64,000 nucleotides of DNA, from NCBI GenBank assembly GCA_964019165.1, contig OZ025276.1, positions 6,137,840 through 6,201,839 of the forward strand. The letters are read 5' to 3'. Positions within the stretch are counted from its first letter, which is position 1; the number at the start of each line of letters is the position of its first letter. The notes beneath the pieces were generated by a model. It worked only from the letters and a program-made list of their open reading frames with translations, ran no database searches and was not told the origin of the DNA. Made by a program: the position numbers and the translations under genes. Below are positions 25,016 to 37,207 of the stretch, one piece after another. This DNA comes from Mastigias papua. Lineage: Eukaryota; Cnidaria; Scyphozoa; Rhizostomeae; Mastigiidae.

Positions 25016-25187
25016 TCACTTTCTGGTCTTCACACTTATCAAACCTTGCATCATGTCAAATGAATTTCCATCTGGCTGCAATGATACGAAAGAACCACTT
25101 TTGCTTTCAACCAACAGGAATCCGCTGGCGTCCAGCCCTTTCACTATAACAACTTCGTCTTCCGAGTGCAATTTTACTCTCTGATTC
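25016..25187 (-). CDS. HLCS: HLCS exon H (C-terminal domain and stop)
   Basis: Encodes [19 protein letters not shown] through ISVKTRK and the stop. Acceptor cgtgtag. It is the SH3-like C-terminal domain, with PDGNSFDM as in vertebrate HLCS. Confidence 0.92.
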
Positions 25188-28100
25188 CTACACGAAAAGA
25201 CACAAATAGCTGATGCATACTTTTCACACATATATACTCCTTTCATCAAAATTCTCAATATGGATCCAATTAGCAATGGAATATTATGATATCATATCTT
25301 CACATTGCAGAAATAGTAAAAGCGGATACAACTGCAGCGAAACTACTGTAATAATAACAAGGAAAATCTTCCATACGCAAAGCACAAAATATGTGCCAAA
25401 TTCTACAATTAACGATTAAGAAATAACTGACTAAACTTACGAATGCAGCCAGTACTTGTAGTAAATAGTACAGAAATCGTCATATCCCTTTCGCTCGAAC
25501 CGTTGTATCAATAATTCAAGGTTCGTTATAACTTTCGCCACAAGTTGTTCCAAACTGAAGCATTTTAAAGCAGTGTGATGACGTGCGTTGTACTCTTCAA
25601 TAACTGAATTCAGACAAATGGTTGGATGCTCATTGCAAACATTAATACCCATTCCTGAAAAATACAAAATGAAATGGAAATGGAACGGCGGATTCTCTCA
25701 TAGCTATTATAGTCCTATTTATGTAAATAGGTTCATATTCTGTTGGTACAAGAGAATTTCATAATTGCACGACAAAGTCGGAACATTCAGCCAGAATATT
25801 GTCCACTTTCATGGAACAGTGAAATCCTACTTACTTTCTTATTGAGTTTTCAGGTTCATTGAGTCAATCAAAATAAAACAATGTAAACATTTTATTTGGA
25901 ATGGTATCAAGCCCAGTATGAAAGCTCCTTAACAAAATCATTGCGGCAGGGCTACTCGCTAACAGTTGGAGAATAGCAACTGAAATTCCTGTTTATAACA
26001 ACGGGCCTAGAAAGGAGTGGTCGAACTATACATTTTTTCTCAATTGCATATATTGATACTGACAAATTCATACCAGCTAGCTCACGAATCGCGTAACCAT
26101 AAGGATAGGAGGGGCTATAGCTCACCCAGAATAGGTCCAGAAACAATAAAAAATGGTCTCTTTCATTTTTGGCAAAATCAACTAATATAGAAGCTGAATG
26201 GTTGAAAGATGCACAAAATGGCTTCACTCTTTCTGATACTTTATGTATAGTTAGACAAAGGGTCTACCTTCGTTATTATCAAATATGCTAATTTCTACCA
26301 ATCAACATTCAATAATTTGGCGATCCTGAACTCTTACAAGGGGTGGGGGGATACGATAGCCTTCGTAGTTATCACTAACGAGTTCCTTAATAACGAAAAC
26401 ATGTCTTGTTGGAACCCTGAATGCAGCAAGGCCTATTTGAAAGAAGCGTTTCTGACTGTCATCGGGATAGTCAGAGCGTCGAGAGGAGGGGTATGAGGGA
26501 CTATGGCACTGTAAGGAAGTTTATTTTACTATGTGTTGGTCTTTGCAAACTGAACTTCCACAAATTCAAGCATTATTTTGATGATACAATGAGCCTTTAG
26601 TGTCCATGAAACAATGGTGTTCAGGACATGGAGCACTATTTTCTGCCCCACGGTCTTGCAAATCCTTCAAATAAAGAACTAGTAGCTATTATTCTTTACG
26701 GCCAAAATCAACTGTCACTGGTATCCAATGCTAGCATTCTCACTGCAACACTAGAATATATCAGTGCTACCAAACGCTTCGAATAAATGGAAACATAACA
26801 CCGTAAATTCTCCACTCTCCTCTCCTCCTCCCCTTCTCCTTTACATAGATCATTGTCGTGTACTCCCTGATGAGTGTCTCTTTCTATGAGCGCTTTCTGT
26901 ACGAGGACAAAATAACTAAAATTGGGCGTCCCGGTCGCTCATTAGAAAGAACATGGTATACGAATGTTGTTTGGTGATTAAACGCAATTGACGTTAACTG
27001 CAAATTGCCATAGGGCTGCCATGTATTGCCATGCTCACTATGGTATTGCTCTGCATCTAGTGGCATATACTTATGTCCGTTGAATTTAAGTAACTCTATG
27101 AGCATATATCACAAAATTATTTTGCCTCTTTCGTTTGTCCCAGCCCCACTATTCCAAGATGTTCTGGGATACTGATTGTTCTTCACAGCCATAAGGTGGC
27201 ATAATTCTTGTCATGCATGCCATGTATTTTTTGCTACTAATACTGAAGTTTCAAGGATGGGCATTTGCAAAACCTAGTTGACTCACTTCATTCAAGCTTT
27301 CCTGCACGAGAGTATGCTGACTTTTGTATATGTCGAAAATTATGCCACACTGTTGAGGGGACACACTGGATTGTATATAATCATTTTCTTCACATAATCA
27401 TTCTAAATCAACAAGGTATCTGTTGAAAATTAACCACGGAAAATACATGTCCCAGCTGTCTGTTAAACAATGGATCCTAAGGATACCTTTGCTTGGCCCG
27501 TCCCCAGATTTCCCATACTAGACTCACTCTCATTGGTAAACTACCAAAAATTGCTCCCAAAATAAGTTGTCTAGTATCGTTCGCTGCAAAGGAAACCATA
27601 TTGTGTACAATATGAGATCAAACAACATGCTTGGTGCCCTGTGTATGGAGTGTATCTAGGATCAGATTCCATAAAATGAGTATTTTGTTCCAACCATGAA
27701 ATCATATCACAACTGTGGCTAAAGTATTCGATACCATACTTTTGAAAGAAATTTCCTTCTAGAGCCACAACTCAAGTGCCAAACCTGAGCTCTTTCATAC
27801 TGAACACACATTGACCGAAGTTCATAGCATTCTGCTTTGCCATAGGCCCTGGAAACCAGACAAACAACTGGAGCAAACTTTTCAAAATGTAAATCATACC
27901 TACGACAGCATTAAAACATCCATTTGAATATGAGGAATTGACGATCAATCCACCGATTTTGATGCTATCACCAATGAAAATATCATTTGGCCATTTGATG
28001 TACATGCCAATGTCCTGCGGATAAAGACCAATTATAACATACTATTTGACATTGATATTATTAATGTACATAATGGCTACACTCTGATTATGAAGGCAAA

Positions 28101-30870
28101 AATGATGAATACTCTATTTCTAAATTCTTTAGACAATTATCATTGCTTCATACACTGAATGTAAGATATTGGTACCTCGTATCCCGGTTCTTCTCTTACA
28201 GACATGACCAATGCTACAGCTGCAATATGCTGCAAGAATGGTATCTTCTGTCCAAGAGCAGATGATATCGGGACAGAGATAGCAATAGAGAACATCATAC
28301 ATCCATATGGCGACAACCACATATTTCCAGAACGTCCTAGAACAATTCAAAATGCCTAATTTAGGCTAAAGCCTCAAATCATGCAAAAATCTATTTTGCA
28401 AAAAACATCTACAACACATTATATTTCCCCTTCTCTCTCTCGTGTAAATTTACTAAATATTGACTGCTTCGTTTACTAAATAGTGACTGCTTCGTTCGTT
28501 TACTAAATATTGACTGCTTCGTTTACTAAATATTGACTGCTTCGTTCGTTTACTAAATATTGACTGCTTCGTTTACTAAATATTGACTGCTTCGTTCGTT
28601 TACTAAATATTGACTGCTTCGTTTACTGATGATTACAAGTGGGACTGGACAAGATTAACTCACATAGAAAGTTAGCTGCATTTCGTTAGAAATAACCTGC
28701 TCAAATCATCAACAAGAATGGATGGATAGCTGATAGGTAGTAAAATAACCAAATAGAAATGAAGTAACTGATGAATATAAATACTGAATATCTGAAAGCT
28801 GCTAATAATCACAAGATATATAAAAATGTATGTTTTTCTTGGCTGAAAGAAACCGCAGAGAAAGACAGAGAAGAAAACACCTTTTGCCCGCATTTCCAAT
28901 GTCTGATTATTGCAGGATCTCAGTGACTTGTATTCTTCAATTTATTCAAGAAAGAAAACTTATAGTATGATTTGCTCACCACAGAGGAAAGATTAATGGA
29001 CCTAACGATAATAGCACGAGGCCATATATAGCAATCTGCTGCTTTAAACGTTAGCAACAGATCTTTCCTTTCTCAATTCTATTTCGCAACTCTTTATACT
29101 CTGTTCACCTTCAGCATAAATTCATACAAAGTAAAAGTACCAATCATAGTGAAAGCAAACAAATTTATTTAAACAGCTAATGATGGTGTTATTCTACCAA
29201 GGGGTAAAGGTTGGGCTCTCCCTGTTAAGAAGATGAGTCTGAATGCTCTTTTAAAATGAATCACAGACTCCATATCTCGAATTGAATTTTCATATTTTGC
29301 TCCAATTCTCTGCCAAATAACAGTAGAAGCTGTTCTTTACACAATCCACACTCTCAGAATTTGCAAATAACATTGATTTCTACTATATTTGCAATAGATT
29401 CGTGATCGTCGGGTAAGTTTTTTGACAGAAAATATTATTCCCCTGCCTAGCAGTCATCCCTCTTACTCGTACATACAACACCACAAGATATTTGGAGCTT
29501 CAGCTTTGAATCCTAGCTCATACCTTATAGGGAACACAATGTTAGTTATTGTCATAAAGTGAAGTAACACGGCACTAGTAGCTCTGGCAACAGGACTAAA
29601 CTCGGAAAGATACTTTTATGTGAGAGAGGAGCCAGAAAAAACTTATGACTACATACAAATGAGTGTGGATACACTACCATAATGCAAATAAAACGCTAAA
29701 CACGAAACAATATATTTTATACTACTCACTGGCAGAAGTTTCTATAAGTAATACGCAAAACATAGTTCTGAATCATTACCTGATCTTCGCTAATAATTTA
29801 AATCTGGTTAAGATCTACTTGTAGTGGTGAACTAACAATAGTAAATTTCAAAAATGAATAGAAGAGTAGTTTGATCAATGAGTGTTAGGACATATGGGTA
29901 ACTACCTTTGCCTTTTGTTTGATAACCAGCAACGACTATGAAACCATGTGGTTGGGGTAGAAGAGGAATAATCCTAAAAAGCAATGTACCATTAAAAATT
30001 CTAAATTTGCCAATCGATTTGTATCCACAATAGGTAAAAGAGTCAATGAAAAGTCACTAGGATTAGAAGCTTCAATTGTATGAGAGAATCTTTAGGTCCA
30101 TTTTCAAGGGCTCAAGTGAGGAAATCTGTTCTCATAAGATAATGAGAATCTAAGGACGATAATACCAGATCAAAATGAAGGGGTATTGTCAGTAGAAGAC
30201 TAATAGAAGACTAAAGTCATTTAAATGAATCTTCCAAAAGAACACAGTACCTATTTAATCTACATCAGGAAGCTTGCAGTCAAGCACGAGATTATAGGAG
30301 TGCGGGATAATTCAAGGCAAATAGTACTAAGTGATCACCTATGAAATAATTAGATAACAAGAGATGAACGAAAGAAATCACTACACAATATTCAATCGAC
30401 TCAATAGTCGGCTACACTCAGTAGCCCACTCTGTTACCCCAACAGTTACATATCAGAACTGCAGCTTGAAGCTGCTGTGCCTAACTTTCACTGAAGGGGT
30501 CTGGTTGGACAATTTGCCACAGGTCGTCAACATCTGCCGCAATTCTGAATCTCTGCGAAATGAATCACTACCACCTTAAAGGTAGTTTCTCTCTGTGCCG
30601 GCTCACCACCACAAGGATGTATCCAACCATGGGCTAGCCATCATCATCAACACAACCACAATTATCATAATCATCTTCACCATCACTACCGCAATCGTCA
30701 TCATTGTCATCATTGTCATCATCATCAACATCATCATCATTATCATTATCATTATCATTATCATCATCATCATCATCACCATCACCATCATGATCATGAT
30801 CATCATCATGATCATCATCATGATCATCATCATCATCATGATCATGATCATGATCATGATCATCATCATG

Positions 30871-30967
<97 letters not shown>

Positions 30968-33900
30968 ACATCATCTTCCCATTATCATCTGCATCATCAT
31001 TTCAATTATTTCATTACTACAACCATCAGTATCAGAATATGACATGTAAATGACAACAATAGATATGTCATAAAGCCACAATGTTCAAAGTAATCCAAGT
31101 TCAAGTACCTAGAAAGAACTTCTTGGGTTGAAGTAATAACATCAGCGTAAATCAGCAGTCTTCCAAGTCTGCAACTGCCTAGATGCTTCCAGTATGACTT
31201 AAAATCAAAGCTTATACTTTGCTTAGTCTCCTCACCAGTAGAATCGTCTGCAAAAGTCACTGTGAATGTGTCATCTGAGAAGCTGTACTCTTTCGTAGTA
31301 TCATTAATGACATGTAAATACTTCGTACGCTGATCCTCTTGTTTTTGGTTAGCAAAAACCACAAACTGCCTTGCCATCTATGAAGTAAAATATGCTCTTA
31401 TTATATGACACCAGTAGACACAGATGGTCTGAATATTATTATGGCTGTCTATAAAATTCTACAACATTCATTCAATGGCAAAATAAGGGATCGCATTTTG
31501 CAACACAACTATCAATGGAACATATGAAAACACCTTGATAACACTAGAAAGGTGGAACAGCCCACATTGTAATTTTTAAAGAAGGCTTACATATAAAACA
31601 ATTATTTCAGTATGTATCGCTTCAACAATAACTCCCAATTTTTTAAGAAAAGTACCTAAATGAGCCTGATCACAAACGAAAAGAAGAAAACAGGATCCAT
31701 ATATTTGACTGCATACTACAAAATCAATGGCTGCTGCAATTTAGCATACTCAACTTGCAAAAAACGCAATGTAGAATTCAGTAAACATTTCAACTTACAG
31801 TCAGCTACAGTATTCACTTTGAGTGCTTCATGCCCTTAATAATGACTCTCAGTCTCATATTTCACAAAAACATTCATCATTTAAAGTGGAGTTAAACTAC
31901 AAGTAATATTTCAGATAAGAAAAAAATTGAACCAATTTCCTATAGTTCTGGACAATTTCATACAGACTATAGCAAACATTAAAAAAAAGCTGTATTGGAA
32001 AAGAGCATTCAATAGCAGCAGATTACCCATCTAGGCTATAATTAACAACAATGGGATTGACCAAAAGGATAGAAACAATGATAAAACGCAATTGAGCCAG
32101 CTATTTCCAATTCCATTCCAAAATATATTTGTTACTTCACTTTAACTACTTTACTCACAAATCCGATGGAAATATGCAGATTCGCCCTCATTTTACTTCA
32201 TGCAATGTGGGTACCAATTAGCCTTTTTATGACTTTTGTCAGTATACCAGATCGGACATGAAGTAAGTCAAGACTACCTTGAAATGCTATAAATAATATT
32301 AGCAATTCAACTGAAAATCTACAATCAGACGAAACTTTGCGTACCTTTGGATCTCCCATGATAAACCCAACTGTAGAATTTTTGCTAACACTGTCATCTT
32401 CATCGGAACAGCTTAGCTCAAGCTCCAGCAAAACAATCTTCAGCAAAGATGACAGTTCATGATTATGGCCCGATTTTCCCTCTGTAGGTAAGCTACCATA
32501 TGTGGCAATGAAATCTATACCAGATGTGACAATTTTTCCATTCCCATGATTTTGTACCATCATAACAGGCGCTTTAGCGTTAGATGTGTTGCATAAGGAT
32601 TCAGAAAAGTTTTCTATAAAAAAATGTAGAGAAAAAGTGAACGGAAACAGCTTATCCACCTTTAATACGCGTTAAAATCAAAATTTCTCACCAGCAGTAG
32701 ATTGCAGATAAAGAGCGTATAAAGTATGATACATTGGCACGTTTAAAACTTGGCACAAACGATTCTCCAATCACCTTCAAGCATAATAATATAAGCATAT
32801 TACAAGTTGAAAAAGATCTTTTTCAACTTGTAATATGCTTATATTATTATGCTTGAAGGTGATTGGGGAATCGTTCGTGCCAAGTTTTAAACATGCCAGT
32901 GTATCATACTTTATACGCTCTATATAAAGACAAGTATTTACTGCTTAGGAGCTGAGAGAAAATGGGTGAAAGGCAATAAATGAAGGTGTATAATATAAAA
33001 CAAATGATAACATATAGGGATAAGATAAAGCTCGATGAGTGAAGCAGACTGCATTGGAGCAGTGAGAATAGAAATGCCAAAACAACTAGAAGCCTAATGT
33101 TAAAATGGCAGGCATGAGTTGCAAATCTTCTTTAGATTTGAATTGATAGCTGTTCATGGAAGCACCTAGAATAGCAGAGAGGTCTTCCCTAAAGAGCTGC
33201 TTCTAACACTTGCAGGAAGAGAGATGGTATCGGCAAATGTGAGAGTTTTTATACCACGATGTGCACTCATGAACACAAGAAAAGAAATGTCGGAATGGCT
33301 CTAATTTAGATACAAGTCTTCACCAAATAAAAGTAACGCAACAATTTAGTGATTAGCACAACAAATTCTGGATGGGATCTGTGATCGAAAAAATGTTACT
33401 AATTTCATATAACGAGGATTTATAATCCAATTAGATCTATAGGCTTTGAGTACAAATCTTATTTTTCCTTGCGTAAATGATGATGTACAGTATCTAACTA
33501 GGGCGATATGCAGACCAACAAGCAGTGAAATTTCAACAAGTCTCGACAGCCTATATGGCACTACATCCAACAGAAGCTTCAAATCACTCTAGCTAAATTT
33601 ATCGTAACTTTCCCAACAAAAATAAGGTCTCTATTCCAAGTCTATTCTTGCATGTTTGCTTGCTTTTGACTATTACACTGCTTCATACATATTATACAAG
33701 GCTTTCATAGAAGCCTTTCGAGACACCAATGTCTTACCCATCGTTTGCAGGTGACCACTTATGCATGAACCCCTCAGTGCTTCTTAGCTGTTAAATACAT
33801 TTATAGTATTGGAGATACAGATACCAAAAATATGCTTTCTGGAAAATGAACTGCAGTGAAAAGATAAATAAGTTAATTTCAAAACTACCATTAAGTTGAA

Positions 33901-34827
33901 GTTGACAGGTTATAGCAGGCTGACTATCCAACAAATGGGCAAAAAATATTCACAAATAACAGGCTACTGAGGCTACCAAACTATTGAACTTTGATTCTTT
34001 CTTGCTTTGAATCAAAAAATTAACTTTCATAGAATGCTATCTACCAAACAAAAGTAAATCATAGACAAGTGGAAGGCCAATTTTAAAAATGACTGAATTA
34101 ATACAACACACTGTGAGAATAGATATTATGAATTTCACTCATTTCATGCTTTCTGCCTAAGTTGACATGTTGCCACATTGGCAATATACAATGCAAAGTA
34201 CAATAGAGTGGAATGGAAAATAAATATCTGAAAACAAATGTAGGGATGATAAAGTTCCCAGTCTCCAGCGGTGCTGCGTCTGTGAATACAGAAGCTGCAT
34301 GTGTGAATAAGACTGAAATATTTCCAACAAAACTGTTTGCAGGCTTTGATGATGATTACTGAGCTTTGACTAATCCTCATGGAAAGAAGACAAGGCATAT
34401 ACCTAAACAACACATAGATGATCAGCTAAAGTTTGATTCACAGATTTGGAAAATCAGTAAAAAGGCATCACTGCAGTTCAACTGTAATAAAAAGCAAAAT
34501 AGATACATGTGCAGTAAAGAGAAACTCATAATCCCGTCATCATTTAAAGGCCTATATCATTATGAAATTTAGCACTCAATGAACCTGAACAAATTGAAAA
34601 GTACAGCTTATTCGCTGTTCTTACATCAAATCAAATAGATGTTATATGTTCTAACGAAAGTTATATTACAAAGGTAAGTTCTATTGTAGTATGTAGGCTA
34701 TGCTTCTGCCACACATCCTCTACTGGGAAAGTACCTTAGCAAAGGTCCTTAGGTGTGAGTGAGTGTGTGTATGTGTGTGTGTGTGTGTGTGTGTGAAATT
34801 ATTTTACATCGATTTTATTTCTAGTTT

Positions 34828-34920
<93 letters not shown>

Positions 34921-35678
34921 CATATATTTATATACACGTAAACTAATCATAACCATAAGCTTGCTTATGCATTGTCATCCTGAGGACAGGCCTACCCCTG
35001 ATTAGGCCATTTTGAAGCAAAGGTGGTCAGAAGAAAATGCAATAACAACATTAAACAAGGTTATTATTGTGACACTGAGTTCAAGCAATAGGTGCATATG
35101 AGAGTTTTCCTGTTCACTGAGATTCTAAATAGCCTCAACAGCAAATGAAGTGTGTCTCAAACAATATATATATATACAATGAATCTCCTTGCAAAACTCC
35201 ATAGTGCTTGAGAATAAGTATTAAATATTGATACACATCATGATCAAGAAGCTTCTTCAAAAGTTAATCTTACCTACCAAGCTCTGGTTAAGTTTCCTAA
35301 CTACTGCAATAACACTAGCACTTCCTCCTTTGGTAGTAAAATAGCATGATGCAGACAGAGGTTCATCCCAAGGACTGGAATTCCATGAAAATCCATTCTC
35401 ATCTGTGTTCAAATATAAACTACAGTGGCATAAGGCTTTACCACCTTTATACAAATAGTTCTCAACTGATATTTTCTGATTATGATCCAGATCCTCTATC
35501 TGGTCTAAAACTAGTAACGAGGTATATGGCTTCCAAAGGTCTTTCCCAAGGTCTTGTCTCTCCAACTCATAAATGACATATGATTCACTTGATAGAACAT
35601 TTTTCAACAGTTGTCTCCAATAAAAAATTGACTCCCTTCTTTCAGTAACAACTAAAATGTTTGGGGGCTTGGAAATAC
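25016..35678 (-). CDS. HLCS: Holocarboxylase synthetase / biotin-protein ligase, 5' end not seen
   Basis: HLCS attaches biotin, through biotinyl-AMP, to a lysine of carboxylases (acetyl-CoA, pyruvate, propionyl-CoA and methylcrotonyl-CoA carboxylase) in cytosol and mitochondria. Eight exons on the minus strand were rebuilt: 35678-35274, 32613-32345, 31377-31109, 29973-29906, 28336-28176, 28014-27900, 25654-25441 and 25187-25016. All junctions are GT-AG and every phase matches; together they give 556 residues in order with human HLCS. Landmarks are KPPNILVV (start of the N-terminal domain), [23 protein letters not shown] (biotin loop), KWPND with the catalytic lysine, [10 protein letters not shown] and PDGNSFDM near the C-terminus. 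The human protein has about 170 more residues upstream, so N-terminal exons are missing or diverged. Introns carry several repeats. Confidence 0.93.
25441..25654 (-). CDS. HLCS: HLCS exon G
   Basis: Encodes [19 protein letters not shown] through YYKYWLH. Acceptor gtatttttcag, donor gtaagt. It completes the catalytic domain. Confidence 0.92.
27900..28014 (-). CDS. HLCS: HLCS exon F (KWPND)
   Basis: Encodes [19 protein letters not shown] through FNAVV. Acceptor tatccgcag, donor gtatga. It holds the invariant lysine of KWPND and the [10 protein letters not shown] strand. The intron to exon E is only about 160 bp. Confidence 0.92.
28176..28336 (-). CDS. HLCS: HLCS exon E
   Basis: Encodes [17 protein letters not shown] through REEPGYE. 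Acceptor gttctag, donor gtacca, ending in phase 0. The usual animal GRGGN is GRSGN here. Confidence 0.9.
28449..28628. repeat. 23/27-bp alternating minisatellite in an HLCS intron
   Basis: The unit TTTACTAAATATTGACTGCT plus TCG alternates with a version lengthened by TTCG, making a 50-bp higher-order period repeated about 3.6 times. It lies in the intron between exons D and E. Confidence 0.9.
29906..29973 (-). CDS. HLCS: HLCS exon D
   Basis: A 68-bp exon encoding [20 protein letters not shown] and GK. Acceptor tttttag, donor gtagtt. It carries the first half of the biotin-binding loop and is completed by exon E. Confidence 0.88.
30640..30968. repeat. (ATC)n microsatellite in an HLCS intron
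   Basis: About 330 bp of ATC/ATT/ATG trinucleotides, pure ATC over the last 100 bp. It lies in the intron between exons C and D, close to exon C. It produces long apparent poly-Ile and poly-Met frames, which are artefacts. Confidence 0.95.
31109..31377 (-). CDS. HLCS: HLCS exon C
   Basis: Starts at the codon ATG after acceptor cttcatag, which is internal and not the translation start. It ends in the conserved segment [18 protein letters not shown] at donor gtactt, phase 2. This is the entry into the catalytic domain. Confidence 0.9.
32345..32613 (-). CDS. HLCS: HLCS exon B
   Basis: Encodes ENFSESLCN through FIMGDP-K. Acceptor tttttatag; donor AAG|gtacgc. The 3' phase is 0. Contains the [15 protein letters not shown] segment that aligns with the pre-catalytic linker region of human HLCS. 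Confidence 0.88.
32712..32921. repeat. 105-bp-arm palindrome in an HLCS intron
   Basis: The arms 32712-32816 and 32817-32921 are reverse complements with few mismatches and no spacer; the centre is AGATCT. It lies in the intron between exons A and B, 99 bp upstream (in transcript sense) of the exon B acceptor. It is probably a fold-back MITE. Confidence 0.85.
34537..34751 (+). repeat. Dispersed 210-bp repeat, copy A
   Basis: Recurs in direct orientation at 36997-37207; shared words include AAGGCCTAT, ATTGTAGTATGTAGGCTATG and CATCCTCTACTGGGAAAGTA. The copy ends in a (TG)n tract. Confidence 0.8.
34752..34932. repeat. (TG)n and (TA)n microsatellites
   Basis: A TG tract (to about 34794) and a TA tract (about 34830-34920) lie in the intron between HLCS exons A and B. 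Confidence 0.9.
35274..35678 (-). CDS. HLCS: HLCS exon A (N-terminal domain)
   Basis: Acceptor cattta-g before 35678; donor gtaaga after 35274. It encodes [18 protein letters not shown] through NQSLV, matching the amidotransferase-like N-terminal domain of animal HLCS. It begins with two bases completing a codon and ends with one base (phase 1). Confidence 0.88.
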
Positions 35679-36565
35679 CTAAATGAAAAGAAAAATAAAG
35701 TAGTACCTATTCTTCAATTAGCTTCATAACATGTCTGCCATTACACTGTGGTGCAGGAGCAGCATGAAATACATAAACAGAATAACAAAACAGTTTGATA
35801 CCAAGAAACAATTGAAAGCTGCTCTCTAAAGAAACTCAGTAACAAAAATTTAACGAATGGTCATGAAGAAGCTAACGACCATTGAAAGATTGCAGTCCTG
35901 TCACAAGCAGAGGAAACAGGATATTTGACCTAACTCCTCTTCCGATTTCTTGCAAAACATGTAATCTGCTTATAAACTTTTATAGGGCTATGTACATGGA
36001 ATAAAAATGAAACATCTACCTTTCCGATCATTTAACTATGACTACAAAGGCCTGTCATCACATTGTCTCACAATCAAATGATAACTCTATGTCTTTTAAC
36101 AATATACTGCCATTGCATGCTTCAAACACTTCATCCTATTATCTAGTCCAAGTACCATAAAAGCCCGCATATAGGCTGCACCTTGTTCCTAATTTTGGCT
36201 TCAAAACTTGGGGTGTGGTCAATGTGCAGACTGCATCATTTCTCGGGGAAAATTGAACTCTTTGTTCATAAAAGGATGTTTGCTATCATCATCAACAATT
36301 GAGAAACAAAAGATTATTACTACTATTTATATGTTGTTGGCATTTGACATTACTTTGCAACAAACACAGTGTAACTTCCAGTATTCAGTTTCAAGTAGAG
36401 ACAAAAGGTCTTGTCACATATCATATCTGGATAAGTAATCTATACAAATAATATATCAAGTATTACAAATGTTCTGCATGGCAATGAGGATTATGCTCTT
36501 CAGTTAGGTGAAGGGTGAATATGGAAGAAGGCCAAGATAATGATGGTGATTCAGACATGCTTCAC

Positions 36566-36776
36566 CAGGATGAGAGAGCTGACTTGAGCAATGAGTACAC
36601 TTTCTGCTTGCAATCACTCCTTTCTTCCCATCAATAGGTTTCATGACATACATTAGTTCAAATTTTGCAGAGAACTTCATTAAATTGATAAAATCAAAGA
36701 TATTTTCTTCTGATTTTGTATGTTGTAAAGCAGGGTTGTGGCAAATATGGATAATATGCATGGATGGCCTATACAC
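36566..36776 (-). CDS. Possible upstream HLCS exon
   Basis: An open minus-strand frame contains EENIFDFINLMKFSAKFELM and CTHCSSQLSHP. It can end at a donor (CCTG|gtgaag) in phase 1, which is exactly the phase exon A needs. No family match was recognised and the acceptor or start is not fixed, so this is only a candidate. Confidence 0.25.
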
Positions 36777-36996
36777 ACGTTTTTACAGTAACTACAAAAG
36801 CAACAATGTTCCATGATTTTCATAGGGAATATTCAACATTGCTAGTCACACAACCTGATATTCACAAATGCTTTCTCACCTGTCATGCATTTAGCTAAAA
36901 TCCTGTAATCTTTTCTTGCCAAACCATGAATTAATTGGAAAGGACTTTTCTTGGCAATTGATAGATGGCTGCCTAGCATTTTCACCTATATTCTCA

Positions 36997-37207
36997 TCAT
37001 CATTTGAAGGCCTATAACATTATGAAATAAAGCACTCAATGAACCTGAAAAAATTAAAAAATACAGCTTATTCCCTGTTCTTACATCAAATTAGATAGAT
37101 GTCATAAGTTCTAAAGAAAGTTATATATTAATGGTTCTATTGTAGTATGTAGGCTATGTTTCTGCTGCACATCCTCTACTGGGAAAGTACCTTAGGAATG
37201 GTCTTTA
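36997..37207 (+). repeat. Dispersed 210-bp repeat, copy B
   Basis: Partner of 34537-34751, lacking the (TG)n tract. The surrounding 35700-39250, apart from the weak exon candidate at 36566-36776, holds no supported feature. Confidence 0.8.

Noticed and set aside
30595..31053. Poly-isoleucine and poly-methionine proteins
   Set aside because: Translation of the intronic (ATC)n microsatellite on both strands.
34763..35005. Cys-Val then Ile-Tyr repeat protein
   Set aside because: Translation of (TG)n and (TA)n microsatellites in an HLCS intron.
36208..36438. 76-codon plus-strand frame with a CxxC start
   Set aside because: No motif beyond the two cysteines, no splice support; the surrounding sequence looks like repeat remnants.
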